Assembly (NCBI GenBank): GCA_022885665.1
Contig: JAGQDJ010000136.1
Coordinates: 172,268-236,267, forward strand
DNA length: 64,000 nt
Origin: Triops longicaudatus
Taxonomy: Eukaryota; Arthropoda; Branchiopoda; Notostraca; Triopsidae
Reading direction: 5' to 3'
Below are positions 21,601 to 33,307 of the stretch, one piece after another. The notes beneath the pieces are model-generated. The model worked only from the letters and a program-made list of their open reading frames with translations, ran no database searches and was not told where the DNA came from. Position numbers and translations under genes: made by a program. Every line of letters starts with the position of its first letter. Positions within the stretch are counted from its first letter, which is position 1.

Positions 21601-22484
21601 CTACCGGACAGGTAATTTGATGAAATCTAAAGTCATTGCTAAAGCAACGTAAATAAAAAAAAGCACTTTCGAACTGTTTAAGTATTTTATTTGTTTTGAA
21701 GTATCAAAATATTTCGTAAATTATTTTTTAAGATTTTTTTAGGTCTTTTTCGTTCAACAATTTAATATGAAGTTATGTAATTAAGCTTTTTTGTTAAATT
21801 GCATGAGAGACAACATTACTCTAATGTTAAACTTAAGCTAGTCTTATTCAAAATATTTATTACATATGTTGCAACTAATAAAGATCCTGTTATAGGAGGA
21901 GAAAAATCGCAAAATTAGGACAGAATCAGGTGTTTGGATCCCAGCTTCCTACAAAACAGACCGGTACGAACGGTGGGTTAGCAAAACGAAGGCTGACAAA
22001 GTGGGCAATCCGGGCGAAGACGGAGAAGATGACGGCGACGCTCCTCCTTCTAGCAATAGGCGGATGAGGTCATATAGTGATCATCAGAACGACACTACTG
22101 GCATGAATCTGGAAGGCAAGTGCTTCGTATTTCCGTATCCTTAATGTTTTTACTTTTTTTTCCATTTTAGGACGCTTTTCTGGTTTGCCACGATCGCATC
22201 CCGCTATGATCAAAGCCTGGAGCCAGGGTAAAAGAGGCAAAGCAGGGCATCTGCGAAACGAGATCAAGCGCCCTGACGAGATCCTCAAAGCACGGAAAGA
22301 AAAGGAGAAGAAATTTTTACGCAACGGACCCAAAGAAAAGCGACAACAGATGCGTAACAGAGACGATAGGGGTGGAAGAGGCGGTAGAGGGGGGCGTGGT
22401 GGGCATATGGGCGGGGGTGGTCGAGGACGTGGAGGTGGAGGGCGAGGAGGTGGAGGAGGACGCGGCAGAGGGCGTGGAAGATAG
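18653..22484 (+). CDS. DDX54: ATP-dependent RNA helicase DDX54 (Dbp10)
   Basis: Eleven exons, 18653-18856, 18922-19298, 19359-19674, 19729-19939, 19996-20252, 20441-20650, 20722-20851, 21165-21399, 21470-21611, 21896-22115 and 22171-22484, give 871 aa (human 881). DEAD-box motifs are intact: the Q motif (GYKVPTPIQRK), Walker A ARTGSGKT at 83-90, PTRELA, TPGR, DEAD at 190-193, SAT in LFSATLP, TTDIAARGID and HRAGRVARAGRSG. The Dbp10-specific C-terminal region includes ERDDT..., GLSLVSDF, LRWDRKK and KNRKIRTESG, and the end is an RGG-rich tail. The protein acts in nucleolar 60S ribosomal subunit assembly. Ten introns include one GC-AG intron (donor AAG|GCAAGT at 22116), which is required by frame. 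It starts at the ATG of MGEEVKGFSAYNEDGY; the short acidic N-terminus is shorter than in vertebrates. Confidence 0.96.
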
Positions 22485-25400
22485 TGCTTCAGCTTATCAC
22501 GACTATTTTACAGGAATTATCCAATTTGCGCTGGAATTGTATCGCTACTTTTCCAAATTTCTGAAACTAAAAGAAAAAAAAAAAAGAATGTCACTTACTT
22601 GACCGTTTACCATTTATTTCGTCTTCACTTCACCCTGCAAATTTTATATAAAATAAGCGGGCTAAACTCTGAAATTTTTTTTTCGCTTTACATAGGAAGT
22701 ATAGGCAGTTACTTTTTGCATAAAAAGTTTTGTCGTCTCGTCAAAAACTGTTTGACTTTTTTGGAAATTTTTTTTTAGAATAAGGTTATGCGCAATGTTC
22801 AGTCAACAGAATTAAACAACTGATATTTGACAGATGATATAGTTGAATCAGCTGATTCCGCTAAATATTGTCAGTATTGCAGAAACAAGAACTCGCAAAT
22901 GCACATTTAAAAAGCGAAAAGTATCAAATGGCATACGTTTTCAAAGTAACGAAGATGATTATAAACTTTTCGAAATAGCAGATTTTTTAAGAAATGCCAT
23001 AACATTGGTATCGAGGTATTAAACTTGTGAGAAATTTTAAAGTTTTGTTATTAAACTGGGGTGGAACTTGTTGAAAGTACGAAAGATTGTTGTTTCGACA
23101 AAAGTAAAGTTGTTGTGTTGGAATACGCGGTCAGAATGTGAATAGTTTCCTTCTGTTCAAATTAACGAGAAGAATGTAGCGACAGATGCCGGGACAGAAG
23201 TTTGGTTCTGTGTCTATGTGTATATACACGAACGAGTCCACTAATTTACCTGGCCGAGGCGAGTTCAGGCTGGTACCGAGCACGGACGCTTTCTACGCAA
23301 TGCTTTTTCTCGGTAATACTATTGATTACACGAGAGGCGTGCACGCAACATTGGACCAAAGCGGTACATACAGAAGCCGCTATTTATTATTTAAGCAAAA
23401 CAAGAGTTTATTGTGTGAGTTGCGACTCCAATTTGGAAGTCTTCGTTGTCTCCTTTTTCAAGAAAGGCCCAGACTATTGCAGAATTCTTGTTACAATTCT
23501 CTTTGTGTCGAAAGCTCACCTTCTTAGTATTCATTATCATGCAGAGAGCAACAGGGTCGTTCATTTTCTCCACGACGCGAAACATACGTTACCGCGGGAA
23601 GAGAAAAAGAGGTTCGGAAAAGGTAGAAACGAATTTCATTTAGAATCGATGGATGCAGACAACGTTAGAGTAGCAAAAGTGAATGAGGACAAAAGTTGAA
23701 TTGCAGCGCAGTCGACATAAAACGTGGAAAGGCTTTCAAGAAAAGGCGCCCTCTTCTTGTTGCTGCTTTAATAACGTTTCTCGTCACGCATTCATTCCCC
23801 CACGGAACTATGTTATGCGTCGGCCCTGGCCAGTAATGCTTTGAACTTAATTTACGACTTGGAAAACTAGAGGAAATGCACATTCGCATAATGCAACACA
23901 ATTAGGCGGCTGCTGTCTATATTCTGACGTTTTTAGCCCCCGTTTTTCAGGCAGATCTTAAAAGCTTAGGCTCTAAACTCAAGAAAAAAGCTGGCAAGCG
24001 CACTTAATTAAGCATTTGGAAAACTTTGCCAGCACTTAACAAAATATTTGCAAAAATTATTATGTACTTAATGGCCTTTCAATTGCATTAATAGCCTTTT
24101 AGTAAGGCACACGTAGATTGTTTTCAATTTTGATTACCTTACGGTAATTAAAAGTTTAAAAGAAAACAATAATCGCATGGAAAAATCAATCAAAGCGGGT
24201 GCAAAGGAAGTGAAGCTTTATAATGTAAGGCTAATAGGATTCACACTAGGCAACAGTGAGTTAGGTGAAGCGAGATAAAACAAAAAGAAGCTTAGAGTGT
24301 GTTGGGCTGCGATAACCGTCATTTGTGAAAAGTCCCGTGCACTGCACTATAGAAGCCGAAGTTCTTTCGTGTATTAAAATCCCCTAGACTTACGTACACT
24401 CGAGTTCTCCCCCTTTTAAAATGTCTACGCGTTTTCCATGAGTCATGCGTTAGCATCGCGTGACAAGCACCAGATCACCAGCCGAAAAAGTAGTAAATAA
24501 AAAAAATAATAAATCCGAGACCAAAGTTTGACTTTGTCGCTCGCTCGAGGCGTGACCTCCGCTATAATTTATAATAAAAAACCCGCTTGCACGGGATAGT
24601 GTTGATACGTCGGCTGTGAATTTCACGAAACGGGCCACATAACCAAGGCTAACAGCTTTTTACCTCCGTTCGGCTTTCGCCTACCTTCCGCCCGTAGTGA
24701 TGTAAAAACAAAACGACTCTAAGGCGTTAGGAAGTCATAAAACCCTTAAAAGCTTTTTTCTTACAGTCCTTTAAAGAACTGGGACATTTCTTCCGAGTCC
24801 ATCAGCCGTTTAATTCGCCAACAATAACTTCTAAAATTTTCTTTCCTGCCCTAATTTTGAAGACAAAGACATTTTGTTTCTATATTTAATATGACTATAT
24901 TCATCTACTCTATATTTTTTAATTTTTCTGGAGTTGTGCCTACTGCCGTGATATCGTAAATCACGACAATCTTGACTCCATGAAGACGGAACAAGAACCA
25001 GCTTTTAATATGAGTTATCTCATGTGAACACAGGGAATATGGTCGTGAATGTCAATGTAAGATCATGTTTTCCTTTTTGTCACACAATAAGAACATAATG
25101 GAGAATGATGTTTAAAGTAATAAGGTTAACCCGGGAGAATTATTATCTCGGAAATCGTGCGACTGTGGAGCACCTTTAGACAGAATCAAAAAAGACCAAA
25201 TTTCTTTTTAAATGCCATATTTTATTGGTCGTAGACGTCGGGAAATGAGTCTGGCTGTGGCTATACGTGGTACAGTAGTCCAGAATTATGGATATGCAAC
25301 CCCCACTCGGATTATTGCTTTTTTTGTTGTGTGAAGTTTTGCCTTCTACCCTAGCTTCCCTTTTGATGTGTTGGACATAAACGGAAGAATTTTATGGGGA

Positions 25401-27682
25401 AGCACCGAAAACTCGGTTATTGTAGACGGTGACTTGCTAGATACTTAAATAGTGTCAAAGAAAGGGTGTCCTGTGTGTGGAACAGATCACCAGCCGAAAA
25501 ACTAGAGCTGTATTGATTTTCTGGTTGCATTTCCCGAAATCAAATGTTAATTTCCTGCATGAGATTCCTTCCTCGAATTTTGGCCTGGCTGGCAAGAAGT
25601 TGGCATTTCTGCAGAATCAAAGCTGAGGATCTCTTTGTTTGGCTTGCGCGTTTAATCACCTGAATAAATGGGGATGTGGAGAGTGAGAGCTGTTCTTTCT
25701 TAAAAGTAAAAAAGAAATAAAAAGTTCGTGAGAGAAAAATTTTGGAACCAATTCTCCTCACAACCCAACAAATTCCTGTGCGAGTTTTGCGGGGAACTTT
25801 TATTAGTAGCTGCATGATTTCCAAGCCCTGGAAGTTTTGCCTTCTTTTTCAGAAGTTGATCCAGCATTCATAACACGGAAGAAGCTCGCGAAGCATTATT
25901 AGATGTTGTATAAGGGGTCAGAAGGGCAACCAAAGGGAATGTAAATCAAACTTCTTTTGGAATGAGTTTTTCGGACCGGCACAAGATTTCTTGGGGATTA
26001 CATAGCACCGGCATCGAAGAAACTTGGCGTTTTTCGGCAGACCGATGCGGAAAGTTCTCGACTCATAAGCTGTTTTCCTTTGATCCAGGACTGGGACAAC
26101 TTTATGAACCGGAAGTTAGATACTGAGCTAGCCCAGGGGAGTCGAATTAAGGCTCTTAGCAGCCAAGACAGCAATCGTGATGAAGCAGCTACTTTTCTGT
26201 CAGCTCCTCCCAAGGAATGTTATGACGCCACTTGGTACTAATTTTTCTTACTGGGTCGTACATAAGGTATACGTTTAAGAGGGCAAATGAGCAAAGATCA
26301 ATCTTTGTTGATGTTATCTCCTAAGATACTTCCTTGATTGCAAATGAGATGAAAGAGAAAGAAGCCTTCATATGTGAAGGACGCGCGCGTTTTGTCGGGT
26401 GCTGTGATGGAGGGGCCAATTAGTTGATATTTTGGTTCTCGTGTGTTTGCGGGAAAAACTGGACCTGGTTTGTTTCTTTATAAACACAGTATACAAGGCC
26501 AAGTATCAGCATTATAAGCTCTTTATTGCTTCGGAGAAGTGTAATTACGCTACAATGTAAGAGGATGTGAAAAAGAAAACTTTTCGCTCAGAGGATCTTA
26601 CAAGCGAATCTTACAAACGAAGATTACTTTACGGTCTTTTTGTGTGATTACTATCTGATGCCCGTGAGAAAGAAACAAGCAAACTCTAACCTTGCTACTT
26701 CAAGTTTTACGAAGAAATAATAAATGGGAAGTAGCCTTTTGCCGGTATGAAAAATGAATCAAGTAACACTGCACAAGTACGTTTCAGAAATACAGTTAAA
26801 GTTGCATAAATTGCTTCGTTTGCTTTGTATTGTTGTTCAGAGCAGGTAGAGCATTTCGAATATTACAATCGAAGTTGTTAGGATTTAAATCTTGCGGTTA
26901 TATTGGTGCTAAATTTCTCAGCGGAAATTTGCTCCAGCTTTTTGAAGAAATCTGGGAATTGCATCGGTTTTTAAAGGGGCATTTTGCCATTTCTGGAATT
27001 GGTTTATGGGAAGTAAATTTGCTTACGCAGTTGGAAGGAACATATTTCCAGCAGAGGTTATTTTGCTGCAATATCCTGAGGTAAATTGCATGTAAAATCA
27101 GATTTGCTGCTTTGAAGCAATGGGGCCATCGCAGTTTTGCGAAAGTCCTTTGCTGCGTCTTCTATGTCATAAGCTGAGCTCAGTTCCATAATAGCACTTC
27201 ATTTATTGTAATTGACTACAATTTATTCCCTAATTAAATCCCTCATACCTAACACCATATAGACAAGGCTAGGCTATTTATTTAAGTGGATTCCACTGCA
27301 TTGAACTGTGCTAAGTATTGAAACGTAGTAGAGTTTATTACAATTTTCGACTCTAAATTACCAATTAGAAGATAGTAATCGCAAACGCTTTTCAATACAA
27401 CTTCTCATTACAAAACTCCTTTGTGCTTAAAGGCTACGCGGCCAATTTGTAACTGTAATATACGGGTTTGGGGGGTTGCACATAAAAGGATCTTTAATAG
27501 GCTCTCATTACATTAGACTATCTCGTCATACAAGCATGAGCCTCTTGATTGAAGGTTGGGGGGGAGCATGCTTTCGGCGTTCATGTTTTTGATTCATAAA
27601 TCGATGAAAACCCCTTTCGCGCGTCTGCCTCGCGCTCCCCGTTCCCGCTTCCCGTCTTTGCTGTTCGGCTTGCAACTAGCGC
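22485..27682. other. Gene-poor region, left part
   Basis: No exon with convincing splice signals, codon pattern or family motif was found. The DDX54 3' UTR lies at the left edge, without a clear AATAAA. A 19-bp exact repeat, cagatcaccagccgaaaaa, occurs at 24471-24489 and 25483-25501. Open frames of up to about 165 codons occur but have no recognisable protein features. Confidence 0.4.
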
Positions 27683-27951
27683 TCAGTCGTTCGCAGTACG
27701 TTGACCGGTGAACGTGGCGTATCAAGCCTTCAAGCAAGTTTGAGCCCATTAGATCGTTTACTACATCTCGCGTGACTGACTACTGGCGCCACCTCTAATC
27801 TACCAATTGTGCCATTAGGATACTGAGAACCATAACTAACGCTTCGGAACGTTTGAAGGAATAGTTTTATAGTGCTTTAGACTCATTTAAATTCCCATCC
27901 TTCACTTGCGTGCCAAGGAAAACCCCGTGCTAGCTGCTGGAAAACTGTAAT
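27683..27951 (+). promoter_or_regulatory. Candidate promoter and noncoding first exon
   Basis: A GC- and CpG-rich island in AT-rich surroundings starts near 27610. It contains TCAGTC (27683-27688), an arthropod initiator, and GAACGTG at +26 to +32 relative to its A, close to the DPE position. A strong donor, aat|gtaagtag, lies at 27952. The arrangement fits a TATA-less promoter with a noncoding exon of about 267 nt, possibly a distal 5' exon of the THSD7-like gene 19 kb away or a separate noncoding RNA. No acceptor partner is proven. Confidence 0.3.
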
Positions 27952-30900
27952 GTAAGTAGCTGATCGTGTTATTTTGACGAGTTCTCGTAAGTTTGTAATT
28001 TCTCTCCCGGTCTGCCCTCATGTTTATGTGTATCATAGCACACAGCTTGCCACTTTCTAATTAAGGAACAAAGGGTGGCTGTTGTGCTGAACGTTTTTCG
28101 AGACTGTTAAGTATTTAGACATTGTAGGAACTCAGCCAGTTGTACTGTATACGTTAGTGTTAATTTTATTCCGAAAAATTGCTAAGGAGTAATACCGGCG
28201 CTTCATTAACCAGAAGCCGTTTCCCGCCTTTCTAATCACTATTTCTTTGAACTACGAAGGAAATTGAGAGGGCTGGTAAAGCTTTTAAGTATTTTAAATT
28301 GGTGCATTTTTACGATGTATTTCTGCAAGATTCCTTTCCTTCGGCTCCGAGGTAAGTAAACTAAAATTTCGAGATAATTCAAAGAAAAAAAAGAGGTTTG
28401 TTTTAATTAACAGGAAGCGCTTCGAAGAAATGGCGCCATTTGTCGCAAAAATGGGCAGAATGAAGGCCGCCTAATTGGAATTTCATAAGCGCTGGTACTG
28501 CTGAAAGAAAGTTGGGGGCAAGTTTGTCAAACTTGGAAGTATTTTCTCAAAAGAAAAATTAGCACTCTACACGAGGATCGTACCCGGTGGTACGTGATAC
28601 GTCACGATACGCGTATTCAGTTATCTTCCAGGAAGATCAAGGCCCCAGGGGCTCAACCCCTCAAAATGGTGTAGAATCAAGGCAATTTTCAAAAGCATAT
28701 TTGTTCTTTCCCTCCAAGCTGTTACTTAAAAGTCATGTATACAGATAACACTCGCATTTTCCCCACAGAATATTCTTTTAACAAGCGTAAAAGGGGATAG
28801 TAAATACTAGCAAAAAATAGATAATTTCTGCCAGAAAATGAAGTTGTAAACCCTAGTTGAAGAAGATGGGAAGGAAGGTGAAAAATGGATTTGATTCCGC
28901 ACAACTCAATTGGAAGACGCTTGAGATGAGCAGGAAAGGAGAAGAGAAATTTGCCTGGAAATCTAAAGTTGAAAGGCTGAAGACAAGCACTTGTGGTGGG
29001 GTGAAAAGCTCTCTTTAGACGGTATTGTTTGGCGAGAGAATCGTTTTCCAGTCCAGCGAACGAAGGTGGAGACTTGGCAGTAATACTGGCCCAGGATATA
29101 CGCAAGCGGTAGAACAATTCATTCGTTCTAATTGCATTATAATGCATTCATTTGTTGTAGGTTGTCTTCTAATTGAGTAAATTTTTGGTAGGAGTGTATG
29201 GAAAAAACAAATCTTCAGCTTTTTATTATTTATTTTTTATCATAATTTTTAATCTGGGGTCGTTTTTTATTATTTTTTTAAACTAAGTTTCAGCCCTAAT
29301 ACTGTCCTGACTAACAGAGCAGTTTTTCTCACGGCTCCCACAATTTTGCGTTTCTTGCTACTTTTTTTTACTAAGAAAAAAAATCCGTGGAAAAATCTTC
29401 TAGAACCATTTTGACGATTCTTACGGCCAAGTCTTAACTCCTGCGTTCTTCTGGGTAAAACACTGCAGAAAATTATCAAACATATTTGTTGAAAACTATT
29501 CAGTGAAAAGTGGTACGTATAACCATTCAAAACTTTACTAGCGGAAAAAGTAACGAAAAGTATTTAAAGCTTTCCGTGAAATCGTCTTGGACTTTTTCGT
29601 TTAAAAGAGTTTAATTCTAAATTAATGCACTGGTCTTAAGTGAAGGAATTGGAATCTATTTAAAGCAGTAAATCAGAGCGTACTGACGTGATAAATAGCC
29701 TATTTCGGCATTTGCTATCCATCAGTTTTTTATATATTATTCAGGGTCCTTTTGTACAAACTAATGGTACGAGGACAGTGCTGGGCAAAACATTTCACGG
29801 AGACGAATCCACCGAAGCACTGGATCGCAATAAAAATAAGGCACTGCATTAGATAGGGCGTTGCCGTCTTTGCTTTCTTATTGGGTGTTCATAACTGATC
29901 GTAGCAGTTCTTAAAAACATTTTCGCCGATATCTCGCAACTGAAGCAGGCGGATTCCATCTTTTTGTCGAAAGCAATTCCATTTCTTTCAATGGGTGGCG
30001 AGTTGCTAAAAAGTGTCAGCGCACCCTGGTCGCTGGCAATAACACAACGAAAGAATTGGAAACGTCACCAAGAAAATTTAATTTCGGACTGCAATTGACC
30101 TCTTTTATTCAATATCCCGAGCGGGTAAGGGATAATTTCATCTTGATAAAAGTCGAGTTGGTCGCAGGCTGTATGAAAGACAAATGACATTTCAAAAACG
30201 ACGAGCAGGCGTTTCCAGGATCGTTTTACGAGTTTTTGGGGACGCATATTAAAAATATCGAATGACATGGCCTCAAATGAAAAATTACTTATGCTCCCGA
30301 ATCGTAAGGCAGTTTGTCATAAAAAAAACGAAATCCAATAGGCTTGGAATGGGCCCGGGTGCGTCAATAGTACTGCATTTCTGGCTCTAGCACAGCTGCG
30401 GGTTCATAAGCCTTGCTTGGGCGTTTGTTGTAAAACCAGCCAGCGTGTGTTGCTCTGGTAAAGGATTTTTAGGGAGAAAACCCCAGGAAATAAAGATCTT
30501 GGAGGGTTTCGTTCTTGTGTTTTGTATGTTTAGCGGAAGCAAGAGAGCTCAAAGGCCCGAACACAAGTAGCAAAAGGCACCTGCGGCGTGATCTATCGCC
30601 AGACCCTTCGGCAGCGAAGATAAGTTCCGTTCAAGCTCCGTAAAGCCCTAATCCGAGTCGTACGCCGGGCGAAGAGGTTCGCTTGCCCGCGATGTGTGCC
30701 TTTCCGCCCGCTAACGATTAACGACACGTATCGAGTAGAGAAATGAGAGGTCTTTGCCGGGGAAGAAATTTCGAGGGCAATTTCTCGTGGGTACATTCCG
30801 GGCTGTTTGTTCGACTTAATTGGTTCATTTCGTACCCTTAAGGTTCATTTCTAACGAGAATTCTGGAATTTGTGGGGAATCTGAGAGAAGAAAGCTTGAA

Positions 30901-32799
30901 CGTTTGAAGAAGCTAGTCATTAAGATAGATGCGCTAATGGTGTATGACGCGTGGAAGTAAAATGCCACTTTCGTATCGCATTTTAAGCGTGAAAATGCCG
31001 AAAATTAATGTATTGGAGCTTAAGGCTCGGGTCAATTGTAATGTAAAGCAAAAGTGAAAAAAGAGTTTTTAGTAATAGGCTGTAAAGTCTTGGATAAAAC
31101 AAATATCGAGACTTAGTGAAAAAAATGAGAAAAAACGGACGTTAAATGGAAAATTAATTAAAATATTTGTCAGCATAATTTGGCATGCCTGTTTTTAAGT
31201 ACCAATAAACTTTTATATCTTTTACCTTCTTTGCTTATGGAAGATTACAAGGCAGAAGTTGCACTCAGGATTTTATCGTTTAGTTTTTCATAAAATTTTC
31301 GTGGTAGTAAAGTTTTGCATATTAATAGCTCCGAGGAACCGAGAGGCGTCTTGGGAATAAGTACCCAGGTAATTTATAGTTATTCAAGGAGTTTTTAGCT
31401 TTCATTTATCGTTGGCAATTGCTGTGTCAATTATTAAGAATTTCCAACTGTTTTTTTTTTTCAAAATATGCAAAAGCGTTTGGAAACTCGTAAACGCAAT
31501 TTCTCCCAATGAGTCACTGCAAAAAAAAAGAAAGATACGTTTAGATGAATAGTTTGAATTAAATTACTATTTATTTCTACAGACAATTCGTTAGCGCTGT
31601 TATTTCTACGTTGAAAATTCGCAAATGGTGTATAATAATTGGTGAATAATTCAAGAAAGTTATTTTAAAAAGATAAATTAACACTATAAATTCACACTAT
31701 AAATTCAAAATAATCCAGTGCAATCAAAGATTGTAACTCTGTCGTTTGTGTTTGCATCTTTTCTAACTTTAGAAAGTAAAATTCTCGGTAAATTTCTGTA
31801 TAATTTGCTAAATGTGACGACGTCTTTTAAAATGTTTACCTTAGTTCTGAATTCTAAATGAAACAGTTACACTCAATTCTGCACTGTATTATTCGTTAAC
31901 TTACCACTTAGTACACTGAATACATCGCTAAAAAGTTTTTATACCCACTAATAAAACTCACTTTTATTTGAAATCTAGTTACACAAGTTGGTCAGGAATT
32001 CAATCCAGCTCGAAAGCCTTGCGAAGCTAGTTCGGTGTACCTGATTATGTGCAATGTTAGTGCTACATGCAGACTCCTTACGATATTAGCAATTTCGTGG
32101 AAACGGAGCTCTACTCCCCTTTTATTGAAAGTTAGAGTAGTTCAGCAGTAATACCAGATAGCGCTGCTGTGTATTTGTGTTTAATCTGCACTTGGATCCA
32201 TGGTCCCTTTTTTCCAGTTCCGCGAATTGGCAGAATGCTAGTTTTATCTCGTAGCAACAGCTCAAGTATTTCGCAAGGATTTGACGCTTCTCCGAAGGAA
32301 TTGAACGCGTACTTGCATGCTTGCGGTCATACATCACTGGCTCCAAACTCGGCTTAAATTATGCAAAGCTCTTTGTGAGTCTCAGCGCAAATCTATACAG
32401 TACGTAACAGTACCCTCCCCAGTACACAGTATAGAACGTATACGTACTGTTCTATACGTTAGTAAGTTATTTCGCAGCATCGTGTTTCATTATTATTATT
32501 ATACCTCGCCAATTTTTGTTAATTTTGTCACGGCAATTTTTGTTAATTGTTTCGTTTTAGCATAGTTTCCCATTTCGTCTCCCGCATCCTTGGTTTCTGG
32601 ACAATGGAAAGTCGCTTTTCCGAAACCAAAGGGACTACGTTGATTTCGTTTGTGTTAAAAAGAAGCCTAAAAAGGCGGCGACAGAGAAACTGGGAAGAAG
32701 AAGCTACAGAGCGAGTGGAGATTGTATACAGATTCCGTTGGCTACCGCAACCTTAGTCTTTATGTTTCCTAGCAAGATCAAGGCCCCACGGAAGACTAC
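27952..32799. other. Gene-poor region, middle part
   Basis: No coding gene is supported. A GC-richer island lies at about 30590-30800 without recognisable content. A 15-bp string, aagatcaaggcccca, occurs at 28633-28647 and 32774-32788 within slightly longer similarity. A 9-bp hairpin stem (GTATAGAAC/GTTCTATAC) is at 32429-32457. Confidence 0.4.
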
Positions 32800-33307
32800 T
32801 AGGGTTACCAGACGTACTTAAATGATAAGGACAGTACTTAAATTTGGCACGCCCGTCCTTAAGGGTGTTTGTCCTTATTAAGGACAAAATATGTACTTAA
32901 AATGGGAGTTGCTGCTAAATTTGTAGACATTTCGCTATGAATAAAAGGACTAAAACATCAATAATACATGCCGGCCGCATGCAGTTTCAAGTTCTGTTTA
33001 AAAATGGCTAGCCGTTGAGCATAGAGGGCCGTGGACAACGGCTATAGCCGTCAAAGTCTAACACACGCGTGTGAGAGCAAGTTCCAGGGTGTACTGTGTG
33101 TGCCGTCGACAGTCATGTATTGCTCTGTAGCGCTAAGTACTGATTGGTTTTACTGGACTTCTTATGGTTTCATTTCTTTGACTAATAAGGAAATTTGGGA
33201 AAGTGTTTCTAAAATAGGGGATGTGCACGAAAACCATTTAGCACTTGATTCTTGCGACAATATCCTAAGTAGTCCTGAAATTTTATCCGCGTGAGATGGT
33301 AACCCTA
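32800..33307 (+). mobile_element. Complete hAT-type MITE, 508 bp
   Basis: The element begins TAGGGTTACCA and ends in the exact complement TGGTAACCCTA, an 11-bp terminal inverted repeat. It is flanked by a perfect 8-bp target duplication, AAGACTAC, at 32792-32799 and 33308-33315. An 8-bp duplication with TAGGG/CAGGG ends is diagnostic of the hAT superfamily. The interior repeats the sub-terminal string gtccttaa several times and holds the palindrome ACGGCTATAGCCGT (33038-33051). It has no transposase frame, so it is nonautonomous. The left half is shared with 5458-5711. Confidence 0.88.

Noticed and set aside
26830..27084. Open frame resembling the last helices of a gustatory receptor
   Set aside because: It has a hydrophobic pattern only. 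The TYhhhhhQF receptor signature is not present, and no upstream exon with splice sites was found.
28722..29147. 141-codon minus-strand open frame in the gene-poor region
   Set aside because: There is no domain, no splice context and no biased codon use; a frame of this length is expected by chance in 24 kb.
33031..33294. Open frame starting MDNGYSR, also present near 5676
   Set aside because: Both lie inside the copies of the nonautonomous hAT element, and the similarity ends where the DNA repeat ends.
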